14,350 bases of DNA. Source: Porticoccaceae bacterium (GTDB lineage: Bacteria; Pseudomonadota; Gammaproteobacteria; Pseudomonadales; Porticoccaceae). Positions 1 through 5,448 of this stretch are shown one piece after another. The first letter of the stretch is position 1, and every line of letters begins with the position of its first letter. The stretch lies in NCBI GenBank assembly GCA_023229065.1, contig JALNZZ010000045.1, positions 1-14,350 on the forward strand, given 5' to 3'. The notes under the pieces are model-generated. The model saw nothing but the letters and a program-made list of their open reading frames with translations, searched no databases and was not told the DNA's origin. A program made the position numbers and the translations under genes.

Positions 1-1004
1 CCTCTGCGGTCGAGGACGACAACCGGGGGTTCGGCGGGCACACGTTCACCATCATCAGATTCGGCATCGGGCGCATTCTGCGTCGAGTGGGGGTTGACGA
101 CATTGCCCGCTGCATCCTTTGATACCGACCGCGCCGGAGAGTTCTTGAAGGCAGAATACTGGCACCAGTACATTGCGTCAAGAGCGTCATCGTGTCCGCT
201 CGGGAACTTCACCCATTGATCGATGAACTTCTGCCACTCAGGGAGGATGACAAGTTCGCCCTCGGAGTTGCGGCGGGCTGGCAATCGGATTTGCCCCGTC
301 TGGAACCGCGCGGCCATGTTCAGGAAGCGGATCAGTTTCGCTCCCATTGATGCGTTACGGTTCTGCGGGTTCTCAACGGTGATGTGGAAGCGCGTGCCGT
401 TGCCGTCGTTGATCTGCGTGGTGAGTGCCACGTACACGAATCCACGCGACGAGTTCTCCTCAAGGATGACGTGGTTCGGCTCCCACAACTCCATCCACTC
501 ATCCATGTACGGCGCTTGATCCTCGACCTTCTTGTGTTCGAGGAAATAGTCGAGCGGATAGAGCCGGTTGCCAAGCCGTTCAGCGACCGCTCCGGCCATG
601 AAGTCAGTGTCGTTGGACTCGCCGCCCTGTGTAGGGTCGAGGCCGACGTGCCGGATGCCACGGTTGACGTTGTACTCTTTTCGAGCGAGTTCGATCTCCG
701 TGTCTACGTCGTATCCGTGTAGCCACTCACGCTTCAGCGCCTTGCCCGCCAGTCCGGACGGGTCATTCTGGTACGACGCCCCGAAGAACACCGTGCCGTC
801 CATGAGGAGGTCGAGAAGGTTCTCCACCGGCCATCGCTCGGGCCAGTAGGAGTAGAGAGCGCCGTCCTCGGTTTGATGAAGTGCCTGCTCGAAGATCAGA
901 GTGCGCTTCTTCGAGGAGACGGCGAGGCGGCGACCCGCTGGCGCGTCGTCTACAAGTCTGGCGGACTCGTCCTCGACCGGGGCGGGTGTCGGCTGCTCGT
1001 TCAT
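1..1004 (-). CDS. Terminase large subunit, nuclease half (separate ORF; C-terminus beyond window)
   Basis: I read 334 codons without a stop from ATG at 1004 down to base 1, so the C-terminus is missing. An N-terminal linker leads to a WPERWP segment (residues about 54-59) and a YQNDP segment (78-82), typical of the ATPase-nuclease junction of phage large terminases. The RNase H-like nuclease follows: GLDPTQGG with D123, LEENSS with E182/E183, and HDDALDAMYW with D272, D273 and D276. In the family these acidic residues bind the metals that cut concatemeric DNA during packaging. The start overlaps the stop of the ATPase gene as ATGA (1001-1004), so translation is probably coupled. Terminases usually carry both domains in one chain of about 450-600 residues; here they are two ORFs. 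A single-base indel is the alternative, although the split falls exactly in the interdomain linker. Confidence 0.9.
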   Translation of the reverse strand, partial: MNEQPTPAPVEDESARLVDDAPAGRRLAVSSKKRTLIFEQALHQTEDGALYSYWPERWPVENLLDLLMDGTVFFGASYQNDPSGLAGKALKREWLHGYDVDTEIELARKEYNVNRGIRHVGLDPTQGGESNDTDFMAGAVAERLGNRLYPLDYFLEHKKVEDQAPYMDEWMELWEPNHVILEENSSRGFVYVALTTQINDGNGTRFHITVENPQNRNASMGAKLIRFLNMAARFQTGQIRLPARRNSEGELVILPEWQKFIDQWVKFPSGHDDALDAMYWCQYSAFKNSPARSVSKDAAGNVVNPHSTQNAPDAESDDGERVPAEPPVVVLDRR

Positions 1005-1807
1005 ACGGCCACCACCGTAACGCCGTCTAGGAACTGTTGCAACGCCTTGTCCAGATCAACCCGCGTCTCATCGTCGGGCACCTGATCTTGCAGATTCCAT
1101 CGCTTGATGATTCGCGCGTACAGGTCATCGGGGTCCCAAGTCGTGCCTGTAAAGATGCGCCGACCACCGGGTACGAGGATGGGGGAGAGACTGGTAAACA
1201 TGAAGCGTTCGAGTTGATCTTGAAGGGTTTTGGAGTAGGCGTTCTTCTCGGTAACGAGGTCGTCGCCGATGATCTCGTCCGCACGCTTGCTGGGGATCGC
1301 GGAGCCTACACCAACGATGGCGATCGTGGGGTCTTTGAGGCCACCGGGCGGCTCGACGCGGTTGACGATCATTTCGCTGCTCGTCCAACGCTCGGGCTTG
1401 TCGGGCTTCAGTTTGCTGAAAATCTTGATGAAGCGGTCGTTGGATTCGAGGATCGTTTCAATCTGTCGTGCGAACGCGAAGCCCTGCGCCTCCATAGATT
1501 GAAAGCAAAGGAGGAAGCGGATGAGCGGGTTGCGGCCAATCTTCCAAGTGGTGTAGTTGACGGACACGGCGGTTGACTTTGCGGAGCCGCGCGGGGCGAG
1601 GATGAGTACATCATCGGTGGTGTACTGCAAGGTGTCGTAGATGTCGTGGAGGACGCGGGAGTTGGGGACGAACTCAGCGTTGCCCTCGCCCGTCACCCAC
1701 GTCGAGTAGAACTCCAAGGATTCATAGGAGGAGAGTTCATTGCCCTTCAGCCCGCCGATCTGCTCGGATAGGCCGCTGGTGAACAGGTCGCGCCAGTCGC
1801 TCGTCAT
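1001..1807 (-). CDS. Terminase large subunit, ATPase half
   Basis: This 268-aa protein is the packaging-motor ATPase part of a phage large terminase. A Walker A-like loop APRGSAKST lies at residues 71-79. The Walker B region is RADEIIGDDL, with D182 and D183. The coupling motif FTGTTWDPDDLY at 219-230 matches the usual 'GT.. DDLY' block. An aromatic/acidic N-terminal segment (about 25-60) precedes the P-loop. It stops about where the ATPase domain ends in fused homologues and has no nuclease motifs; those lie in the next ORF. Its ATG at 1805-1807 overlaps the stop of the upstream Cys-rich gene (ATGA), and its own stop overlaps the nuclease start the same way. The ATPase identity is secure; whether the two halves act as two polypeptides is inference. 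Confidence 0.92.
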   Translation of the reverse strand: MTSDWRDLFTSGLSEQIGGLKGNELSSYESLEFYSTWVTGEGNAEFVPNSRVLHDIYDTLQYTTDDVLILAPRGSAKSTAVSVNYTTWKIGRNPLIRFLLCFQSMEAQGFAFARQIETILESNDRFIKIFSKLKPDKPERWTSSEMIVNRVEPPGGLKDPTIAIVGVGSAIPSKRADEIIGDDLVTEKNAYSKTLQDQLERFMFTSLSPILVPGGRRIFTGTTWDPDDLYARIIKRWNLQDQVPDDETRVDLDKALQQFLDGVTVVAV

Positions 1808-1947
1808 CCCGGTAGCCTTACTCGCTGCTCAACGTTGGGGTCGTTGCTGATGTGTAGCCCGTTGCGGCAGTCAAGGCAGCGCGGATACCCGTAGGACTTC
1901 GCGTTGCATCCACACAAAACGCATGAACATCGTCTACGTTGCCCCAT
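1804..1947 (-). CDS. Small Cys-rich putative zinc-binding protein in terminase operon
   Basis: This 47-aa protein begins MGQRRRCSCVLCGC and continues with CLDC, giving six cysteines with CxxC pairs, as in a small zinc ribbon or knuckle. I chose the ATG at 1947 because GAGGGCGG lies just upstream at good spacing. A longer frame opens at 2049 (81 aa), but its extra residues are encoded by the dispersed repeat and look unlike protein. The gene ends in an ATGA overlap with the terminase ATPase, so they are probably co-translated. The leader CACCCGACCAGATAGAG before the start recurs before the gene at 8431. Possible roles are an HNH-like or terminase-accessory protein, but no catalytic motif is visible. 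Confidence 0.6.
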   Translation of the reverse strand: MGQRRRCSCVLCGCNAKSYGYPRCLDCRNGLHISNDPNVEQRVRLPG

Positions 1948-2019
1948 TCCGCCCTCTATCTGGTCGGGTGCTCGGGTGCCAACCTTGATCTGATCAACCG
2001 TGTTCGGCGGTGCCGCCAG

Positions 2020-2031
2020 CCGCGTTGCCCA
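2020..2031 (-). repeat. Dispersed repeat copy 1 (minus)
   Basis: On the minus strand this reads TGGGCAACGCGG. It lies about 75 bases before the start at 1947 and in the leader of that gene. Confidence 0.6.
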
Positions 2032-2055
2032 GCAACCAGCCTCAACCACCCATCC

Positions 2056-2265
2056 TCAGCGTTGTCCTGATCTACGCTGCCGACGCTCCGCAGCCCTGCG
2101 CTGCTGCCGATTCATGGTCTGCATATCGGGCTTGGAGGTCTGCCCGAACTGGCGCATTTCCGCATCCTTCACGAGTTGCCGATACTCATCTGCGGTCAAC
2201 TTCTCAGCCGCTGCCTTCATCTGCTCGCGCGTCAACTGGATTTGTTCAGTGGGTGTGCCGTCCAC
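2056..2265 (-). CDS. Small basic phage protein upstream of terminase (function unknown)
   Basis: This 69-aa protein starts at GTG 2265, six bases after AAGGAAG, a good ribosome-binding site. It is predicted mostly helical: LTREQMKAAAEKLTADEYRQ is followed by a strongly basic tail with MNRQQRRAAERRQ. Small NRQQRRA-type tails recur in phage proteins of diverse or unknown role. Position upstream of the terminase raises the possibility of a small terminase or DNA-binding accessory, but 69 residues is short for TerS and no HTH is clear. A longer in-frame ATG at 2445 exists, but the added part reads through intergenic repeat DNA and was rejected. One copy of the dispersed repeat (2279-2310) lies directly upstream, in antisense orientation. 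Confidence 0.65.
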   Translation of the reverse strand: MDGTPTEQIQLTREQMKAAAEKLTADEYRQLVKDAEMRQFGQTSKPDMQTMNRQQRRAAERRQRRSGQR

Positions 2266-2278
2266 GGTATCTTCCTTG

Positions 2279-2310
2279 GTGGGCAACGCGCTCGGGTGGA
2301 GGACGCGGCC
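2279..2310 (+). repeat. Dispersed repeat copy 2, identical over 32 bp to 8370-8401
   Basis: It begins GTGGGCAACGCGCTCGGGTG and continues into a GAGGACGCGGCC end. Every base matches the copy at 8370-8401. The following CAGGGGTT stretch resembles the far end of the copy near 4086-4133. It sits just upstream of the ribosome-binding site of the minus gene starting at 2265. Confidence 0.85.
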
Positions 2311-2335
2311 CGCTGTACAGGGGTTGATATCCGCG

Positions 2336-2341
2336 AGTGTA
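2336..2341 (-). promoter_or_regulatory. Possible -10 element for the terminase operon
   Basis: On the minus strand GTGGTACACTCG lies about 70 bases before the GTG start at 2265. The same GTGGTACACTCG is the -10 region of the good promoter at 11657-11685, and GTGGTACTCTC is that of the promoter at 8846. A TTGATC lies only 7 bases upstream, and no -35 is seen at 16-18 bases, so this remains weak. Confidence 0.3.
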
Positions 2342-2544
2342 CCACATTGATCAAACGGTGTGCGGCGGATCGGCTGTTCGGCGGCAGGGTCAACCTCAAC
2401 TCCCCCGAGCGGAGCGAGGGGCCGCAAGTCCGCGACGACTAGCACCCGCGCTCAACCGCTGGCAACCCGCCCGACCCCCCGACCAGCAACCTTGTGGGCT
2501 GCGGATCACCCGTTCCGAACGTGCAACTGTCTGGACTTGCTTGT

Positions 2545-2575
2545 AACGCGGGCAACGCGCCCAACGCGGAGGGCG
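2545..2575 (+). repeat. Dispersed repeat copy 3
   Basis: AACGCGGGCAACGCGCCC (2545-2562) is identical over 18 bp to 6731-6748 and is followed by another CAACGCGGAGG unit. Intergenic. Confidence 0.7.
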
Positions 2576-2670
2576 GTATCGAGAGGTCAGGAGGTCAATG
2601 CTGATGCCCGTGTGCTGGGCACCCCACCCCCCGTCACCCTCTCCAGAGTAGCGACCCCGGCCAAACCCTG

Positions 2671-2772
2671 TGTAAACATGGGGGTGGCTTGTAAACATGC
2701 GTGTAAACATGGGAACCCCAGCAACGGCGCGGGTTTATGGGCTTGGCGCAGCCACCAGACCCCATGTTTACA
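2671..2772. repeat. Iteron-like TGTAAACATG cluster
   Basis: TGTAAACATG occurs at 2671-2680, 2690-2699 and 2702-2711 in direct orientation, and as its reverse complement at 2763-2772. Three of the four extend to the 12-mer TGTAAACATGGG (2671-2682, 2702-2713 and inverted 2761-2772). Start-to-start spacings of the direct copies are 19 and 12 bases. The inverted copy overlaps the -10 of a possible leftward promoter. The sites look like binding sites for one protein, either an initiator or a repressor. Confidence 0.7.
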
Positions 2773-2793
2773 AGATTGCACCATTTTTCACAA
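2765..2793 (-). promoter_or_regulatory. Possible leftward promoter overlapping an iteron
   Basis: On the minus strand TTGTGA (2793-2788) is followed after 17 bases by TAAACA (2770-2765). The -10 lies inside the inverted TGTAAACATG site, so a protein bound there would block it. The first leftward gene starts about 490 bases downstream, which is a long leader, so this is tentative. Confidence 0.3.
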
Positions 2794-2824
2794 TGCACAG
2801 AATTGCCTAGGATCACCCTCACCT

Positions 2825-2917
2825 GTCCAGAAAATCTCTGATATTCACCACGTCAGCATCTGTCATCACCCCTGATCCGCCCACGAGACATGATTTGTTT
2901 GTGCTTGTTTTCTGGAC
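2825..2917. repeat. Perfect 10-bp inverted repeat
   Basis: GTCCAGAAAA (2825-2834) is matched by TTTTCTGGAC (2908-2917) across 73 bases. The second arm directly precedes a dispersed-repeat copy. The arms could be two operator sites in opposite orientation or the base of a long stem; neither is established. Confidence 0.5.
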
Positions 2918-2952
2918 TATCTGGGCAACGCGGAGGACGGGGCACCGCGCAC
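2914..2952 (+). repeat. Dispersed repeat copy 4
   Basis: It reads GGACTATCTGGGCAACGCGG followed by AGGACGGGGC. It matches the copy at 7336-7380 from the GAC-AATC lead-in through the GGAGGACG block. Intergenic, starting inside one arm of the 10-bp inverted repeat. Confidence 0.75.
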
Positions 2953-3070
2953 CTCCCCTGATCCTCCTCACCAAGTTGACAGCCGATGGCCTTGGTTTTC
3001 GGAAATCGATAGCAATGGCCCGCACCTCAATCTGCACCTCCCATCGATTTATGTCGTGTGGGACCCAAAA

Positions 3071-3096
3071 TGATATGGTTTTGATATGGCATCCGG
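3071..3096 (+). promoter_or_regulatory. Tandem TGATATGG motif upstream of promoter P1
   Basis: TGATATGG occurs twice, 11 bases apart (3071-3078 and 3082-3089), followed by CATCCGG. A very similar block, GATATGCTTTTGATATTGCA, lies at 5091-5110 over the next promoter. The spacing of one helical turn suggests an operator or activator site. Confidence 0.5.
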
Positions 3097-3107
3097 ACAT
3101 AAGATCG

Positions 3108-3136
3108 TTGACACGGTGGGCGGCGGCTGGTATCCT
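3108..3136 (+). promoter_or_regulatory. Promoter P1 (TTGACA-N17-TATCCT)
   Basis: Perfect -35 TTGACA (3108-3113), 17-base spacer, and -10 TATCCT (3131-3136). It points rightward, with the first start codon (3183) about 40 bases from the expected transcription start. It probably drives the first small-gene unit. Confidence 0.75.
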
Positions 3137-3182
3137 CTGGATAGGAAATGAGAGATGGACGGGGACGGGAGGACGGTATCGC

Positions 3183-3380
3183 ATGTACGACAAGTGTGCA
3201 TGTTGCGGACACGCAATAAACAGACGTATTGATCTGTGTGTAACGTGCCAAAAAGAGGAGCAATACGGGACGGTATGCGGGCGCGATCTATGCGCTCCCC
3301 CATGCGACGTATCCGGACATGCTCCGAAGTCACTAGCACCTATGGCGCGTCAGTTATACGTGTCATTGTTCGGAGAATAA
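3183..3380 (+). CDS. Small Cys-rich putative zinc-binding protein, first rightward gene
   Basis: This 65-aa protein has CACCGH near its N-terminus, then CVTCQ, then two further cysteines before a Leu/Val-rich tail ending in YVSLFGE. Paired CxxC motifs suggest one zinc site. I took the ATG at 3183 because GGGAGGA lies about 10 bases upstream and promoter P1 ends just before. The same frame is open upstream to 2895, but that part reads through promoter DNA and was rejected. As first gene of the rightward operon it could be an early regulator, but nothing in the sequence defines its role. I do not recognise a family. Confidence 0.65.
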   Translation: MYDKCACCGHAINRRIDLCVTCQKEEQYGTVCGRDLCAPPCDVSGHAPKSLAPMARQLYVSLFGE

Positions 3381-3676
3381 TCGAACGCTCAAGGGTGCAT
3401 CTAAACCTAGTGCTTAGGTGCATCCGTGATCGGTTGATTGTTAGGATCGGAAGAACACACTAATAGCGTTCGGGGAGTACGTATTACCCGCGTGCTATGT
3501 GATCCGGTGATCTGACGCATAGGCTGATCTGCTAGGGGATGCATCCCCGCTTGTTGTGGACGCGGAGTAACGGGCGATCTGTATCGCGTGCTACTGCGCC
3601 TCAATAACGGGCGAGGAACCGAACAGTAACGGACACGCGGGAACGTCCCGCACTACACGGATCGGAGTGTGCGCCT
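3381..3676. other. Intergenic region with palindromes, no credible gene
   Basis: About 296 bp with no convincing ORF. It holds a perfect 14-bp palindrome GGGGATGCATCCCC (3535-3548), two GGTGCATC copies near 3396 and 3416, and a short GCGGGA/TCCCGC inverted repeat near 3639-3653 just before the next start. The last could be a weak terminator or an mRNA hairpin. No promoter with both elements is seen. Confidence 0.5.
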
Positions 3677-3904
3677 ATGGCAACCGTCACCTATCAGGAA
3701 TACGCGGGCGGGATCGCACGTACCTATAAGGGACTAACGATCATGTTCCCATTCGGGACGCCTCCCCGCGTGCTATTCGGTGACATTCCTACTCGCATCG
3801 ATGAGCCTGAGCGATTCGGAGCGTGGGAAACGTCGAATGAACAGTATCAATACGTGTTGTCCTACTATGAGCAATGCGTAGTGATCGGGAAGGACGCGGA
3901 CTAA
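3677..3904 (+). CDS. Hypothetical small phage protein
   Basis: This 75-aa protein is rich in aromatic residues. It begins MATVTYQEYAGG and has a central segment FPFGTPPRVLFGDIP, probably beta-rich, then an acidic tail with a YQYVLSYYEQ helix. GGAG precedes the ATG by about 9 bases. Its stop overlaps the next start as TAATG, implying coupled translation with the 36-aa protein that follows. No catalytic or metal-binding motif is visible and I recognise no family. Codon choice looks less GC-extreme than in genes further right. Confidence 0.7.
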   Translation: MATVTYQEYAGGIARTYKGLTIMFPFGTPPRVLFGDIPTRIDEPERFGAWETSNEQYQYVLSYYEQCVVIGKDAD

Positions 3905-4014
3905 TGGCGCGGAAGTCTTGCGATCAGTGTGTCGCAGTAATGATCAACGGCGTTTTCTGCCATGAAACGGGATGCCCCAACGCGCAAAAGAAACGCCGCA
4001 CGGGACGCCGCTAA
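3904..4014 (+). CDS. 36-aa Cys/His microprotein, CDQC...FCHETGCPN type
   Basis: The protein reads MARKSCDQCVAVMINGVFCH and then ETGCPNAQKKRRTGRR. The CDQC-x(9)-CHETGC arrangement gives four cysteines and a histidine, enough for one zinc, followed by a basic tail. From memory, near-identical MINGVFCHETGCPN microproteins occur in many phage genomes, with unknown function. The ATG overlaps the upstream stop (TAATG). This gene is too short for common ORF cut-offs and easily missed. Conservation of the motif, rather than length, supports it. Confidence 0.75.
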   Translation: MARKSCDQCVAVMINGVFCHETGCPNAQKKRRTGRR

Positions 4015-4085
4015 TCCACGCTCCACGCTCGCGCCTGATCGAGCATGTATCGGGCGCTTGCGTGGTGGGTAGATTGCCCACCTAA

Positions 4086-4133
4086 ACCCCTGTATTGCGG
4101 GTGCGTCCCGCGCGTTGGGCACATTGCCCAGAT
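4086..4133 (-). repeat. Dispersed repeat copy 5 (minus)
   Basis: On the minus strand it starts ATCTGGGCAATGTGCCCAAC, continues with GCGCGGGACGCACCCGC, and ends TACAGGGGTT like copy 2. It lies just before the small gene starting at 4145, antisense to it. Confidence 0.7.
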
Positions 4134-4144
4134 TCGGAGCCTCT

Positions 4145-4228
4145 ATGATCTGCTTCAAGTGTCACCTACCGATCCGCGAGGATATCGGGCACTATTGCCC
4201 GCGACTCGCACGCCTGATCGCCCTCTAG
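4145..4228 (+). CDS. 27-aa Cys-rich microprotein
   Basis: The protein starts MICFKCHLPIREDIGHYCPR. CFKC followed by HYC gives three cysteines and nearby histidines in the style of tiny phage zinc-binding peptides. The ATG at 4145 has a weak GGAG about 6 bases upstream (4136-4139), at the edge of the reversed dispersed repeat. The stop at 4226-4228 is 12 bases before the next candidate start. Its short length makes chance occurrence possible. The evidence is the motif pattern and the fit within the gene array. Confidence 0.45.
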   Translation: MICFKCHLPIREDIGHYCPRLARLIAL

Positions 4229-4240
4229 GGCCGGGAATCC

Positions 4241-4354
4241 GTGAACGTGTACGCGGGCGCTGAGGATCGACGGGCACTAACACCCGCTGACACTCTCGCC
4301 CGCGTGCATGGGCAACGGTGGACTAGGGCCGGGTACATGGGCAATGGCGGCTAG
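4241..4354 (+). CDS. Possible 37-aa microprotein (GTG start)
   Basis: From GTG at 4241 the frame gives VNVYAGAEDRRALTPADTLA, then RVHGQRWTRAGYMGNGG. A purine-rich GGGCCGGGAA lies 3-12 bases upstream. The composition is protein-like, with a plausible helix after TPAD, and it fills the gap between 4228 and the next repeat. No motif is recognised. It could be chance, since the stop is only 38 codons away. Confidence 0.35.
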   Translation: MNVYAGAEDRRALTPADTLARVHGQRWTRAGYMGNGG

Positions 4355-4390
4355 GTGAGCATCTGAAGGTGTCTAGAGGCGATCTAGAGG

Positions 4391-4440
4391 ACGCGGACGC
4401 GGGCAATCCGGGCAACGCGGACGGGTGCGGGACGGGGCCG
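4391..4440 (+). repeat. Dispersed repeat copy 6
   Basis: It contains GCGGGCAATCCGGGCAACGC followed by a GGACGGGTGCGG block: two tandem GGGCAA units. It lies 30-80 bases upstream of the start at 4471. Confidence 0.65.
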
Positions 4441-4470
4441 CCGAACGGCCTAGAACGGGAGTATTGCGGC

Positions 4471-4674
4471 ATGAGTAACGGGATCAACGTACCCGACACG
4501 TTCGGTAACGCGACGGCAGAGGCCGCGCTAGTGCTGCGAATAGTGCGCGGTTTCGGGCGCGGCGAAACGTCCGATTGGGCGCTGAAGCAGATCAACACTT
4601 ACACGGACTCACCCGCGCACCGCGCACGGTTGCGGATGCTTGTCCGGCAAGAGATCAACGCAAGGGGACAGTAA
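4471..4674 (+). CDS. Hypothetical small helical protein
   Basis: This 67-aa protein starts MSNGINVPDTFGNATAEAAL. It has a helical core (ALVLRIVRGF, SDWALKQINTY) and a basic C-terminal helix. I chose the ATG at 4471 because GGGAG lies about 9 bases upstream. The same frame is open from 4369, but that stretch is dispersed-repeat DNA giving Asp/Gly/Asn-rich residues. It may be a small DNA-binding or regulatory protein given the Arg-rich end, but that is a guess. The next gene follows after 5 bases. Confidence 0.65.
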   Translation: MSNGINVPDTFGNATAEAALVLRIVRGFGRGETSDWALKQINTYTDSPAHRARLRMLVRQEINARGQ

Positions 4675-4679
4675 CGCGC

Positions 4680-4904
4680 ATGGAAAAGAAGCGATTAGAG
4701 TACGGCCTAAACAGATCGCATACTCTCCGAGTGTTGGAGGAGTCGAGTAACGGCAACACTTATTCGACGATTGAGATCGTCGCGGGTAGTCCGAGCGTGG
4801 AGATCGTGCGCCTAGAGGTGACGATCAGCGAATCCGGCCTAGTCCAGATCGGCGGGACGTGGGCCGAGTACCTGAAGCGGCGCGGGGAGGACATGCCCAG
4901 ATGA
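4680..4904 (+). CDS. Hypothetical small beta-rich protein
   Basis: This 74-aa protein starts MEKKRLEYGL. Alternating hydrophobic and polar residues (TYSTIEIVAG, VEIVRLEVTI, GLVQIGG) predict several beta strands, followed by a helix EYLKRRGED. AAGGGGAC lies upstream, overlapping the end of the previous gene, so it is probably translated with it. The stop overlaps the next start as ATGA. No family recognised. A longer version from 4575 reads through the preceding gene in another frame and was rejected. Confidence 0.7.
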   Translation: MEKKRLEYGLNRSHTLRVLEESSNGNTYSTIEIVAGSPSVEIVRLEVTISESGLVQIGGTWAEYLKRRGEDMPR

Positions 4905-5065
4905 AACAGTGTCGAGAGTGCGGCGCTCAACGCGACTTGATCCAGTGTACCGCGTGTCACGATTGGCATTGCCGCCCGCATGACGTGAAGCACGCGCGGA
5001 CGCCGGGAGTAGTAAACCCGTACACGGATCGGGTATGGCTGGAACACCACGGTTTGAGCGCCTGA
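4901..5065 (+). CDS. Small zinc-finger-like protein (CxxC...CxxC...HC...H)
   Basis: This 54-aa protein begins MKQCRECGAQRDLIQCTACH and continues DWHCRPHDVKH. The spacing C-x2-C, C-x2-C, then H, C, H, H resembles cross-braced two-zinc folds such as B-box or AN1-like fingers, although the match is by eye. Its ATG overlaps the upstream stop (ATGA). It is the last gene before promoter P2 and probably ends the first rightward transcript. Its role is unknown; protein-protein or nucleic-acid binding is the usual use of such folds. Confidence 0.7.
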   Translation: MKQCRECGAQRDLIQCTACHDWHCRPHDVKHARTPGVVNPYTDRVWLEHHGLSA

Positions 5066-5081
5066 TCAGGGCCGAGACTGT

Positions 5082-5117
5082 CGCGGAATCGATATGCTTT
5101 TGATATTGCATTCCGCG
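5082..5117 (+). promoter_or_regulatory. Inverted repeat and TGATAT motif over promoter P2 (candidate operator)
   Basis: CGCGGAAT (5082-5089) and ATTCCGCG (5110-5117) are perfect inverted arms around GATATGCTTTTGATATTG, the block related to 3072-3089. The right arm overlaps the P2 -35 hexamer, so a bound protein would interfere with it. It could also act as a hairpin ending the upstream transcript. Confidence 0.5.
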
Positions 5118-5134
5118 CCGGTATCGTCTATGAT
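5106..5134 (+). promoter_or_regulatory. Promoter P2 (TTGCAT-N17-TATGAT)
   Basis: TTGCAT (5106-5111), 17-base spacer, TATGAT (5129-5134). The start codon at 5161 lies about 20 bases past the expected start site. It overlaps the candidate operator. Confidence 0.65.
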
Positions 5135-5160
5135 CCGCTTGTAGTGAAGGGACGGACGAC

Positions 5161-5391
5161 ATGGACAACGCGACGGACACGGGCAAGGCGGCGCACACTT
5201 GCGGCGGGCCAGTGTTCGGGCGCAAGGTAGCGGGATGCCCGCGCTGCGATCAGTTACTCGCCGGGGCCGCGCCGGTGAGGTGGGCGGGCAACGCTCGCGC
5301 CGATCAGGACGCGGCACGGCGGCGGGCGATCCGCGCTCACCGCTGCGAGGTGGCCGGGTGCGGGCCTGTATGCACCGCGTTTGACTGGTAG
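5161..5391 (+). CDS. Conserved small phage Cys-rich protein (CPRCDQLL...GPVCTAFDW)
   Basis: This 76-aa protein has HTCGGPVFGRKVAGCPRCDQLL at the N-terminus, split here as HTCGGPVF and CPRCDQLL. The end is HRCEVAGCGPVC followed by TAFDW. Between them is an Ala/Arg-rich helix. The Cys/His sets at both ends could bind one or two zincs. From memory, proteins of this layout ending in CGPVCT..DW are common in actinobacteriophages with unknown function; this is my main basis for proposing an actinobacterial host. AAGGGA lies 8 bases before the ATG, and promoter P2 drives it. Confidence 0.85.
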   Translation: MDNATDTGKAAHTCGGPVFGRKVAGCPRCDQLLAGAAPVRWAGNARADQDAARRRAIRAHRCEVAGCGPVCTAFDW

Positions 5392-5448
5392 CGCCGATCA
5401 CCAGTCCACGGACACCCGGCATTCAACCGGGGACGGAAGGATCGAGAC

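Larger units (their letters stand above)
2266..3182. other. Divergent intergenic control region, candidate origin or switch
   Basis: About 917 bp separate the leftward terminase operon from the rightward small-gene array. The frames in it give low-complexity Arg/Pro/Ser-rich translations, so I see no real gene. It contains four TGTAAACATG sites (2671-2772), a T-rich patch (2784-2788) within a locally less GC-rich stretch, an inverted repeat of GTCCAGAAAA (2825-2834 and 2908-2917), three dispersed-repeat copies, a TGATATGG pair (3071-3089) and a consensus promoter at 3108. Such clustering is typical of a replication origin or a repressor-controlled divergent promoter region; which one is inference. 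Confidence 0.6.

Noticed and set aside
223..849. Plus-strand ORFs opposite the terminase nuclease (223-519, 384-722, 568-849)
   Set aside because: They lie antisense to the terminase nuclease frame, which has conserved catalytic motifs; their translations have no recognisable motif.
1037..1576. 179-aa plus-strand ORF opposite the terminase ATPase
   Set aside because: Antisense to a gene with Walker A and B motifs; long only because of GC-rich codon structure.
2360..3193. ORFs in the divergent gap (for example 2360-2875 plus, 2396-2710 minus, 2819-3193 minus)
   Set aside because: Translations are Arg/Pro/Ser/Thr-rich without motifs, cross the iteron and promoter sequences, and lack good ribosome-binding sites.
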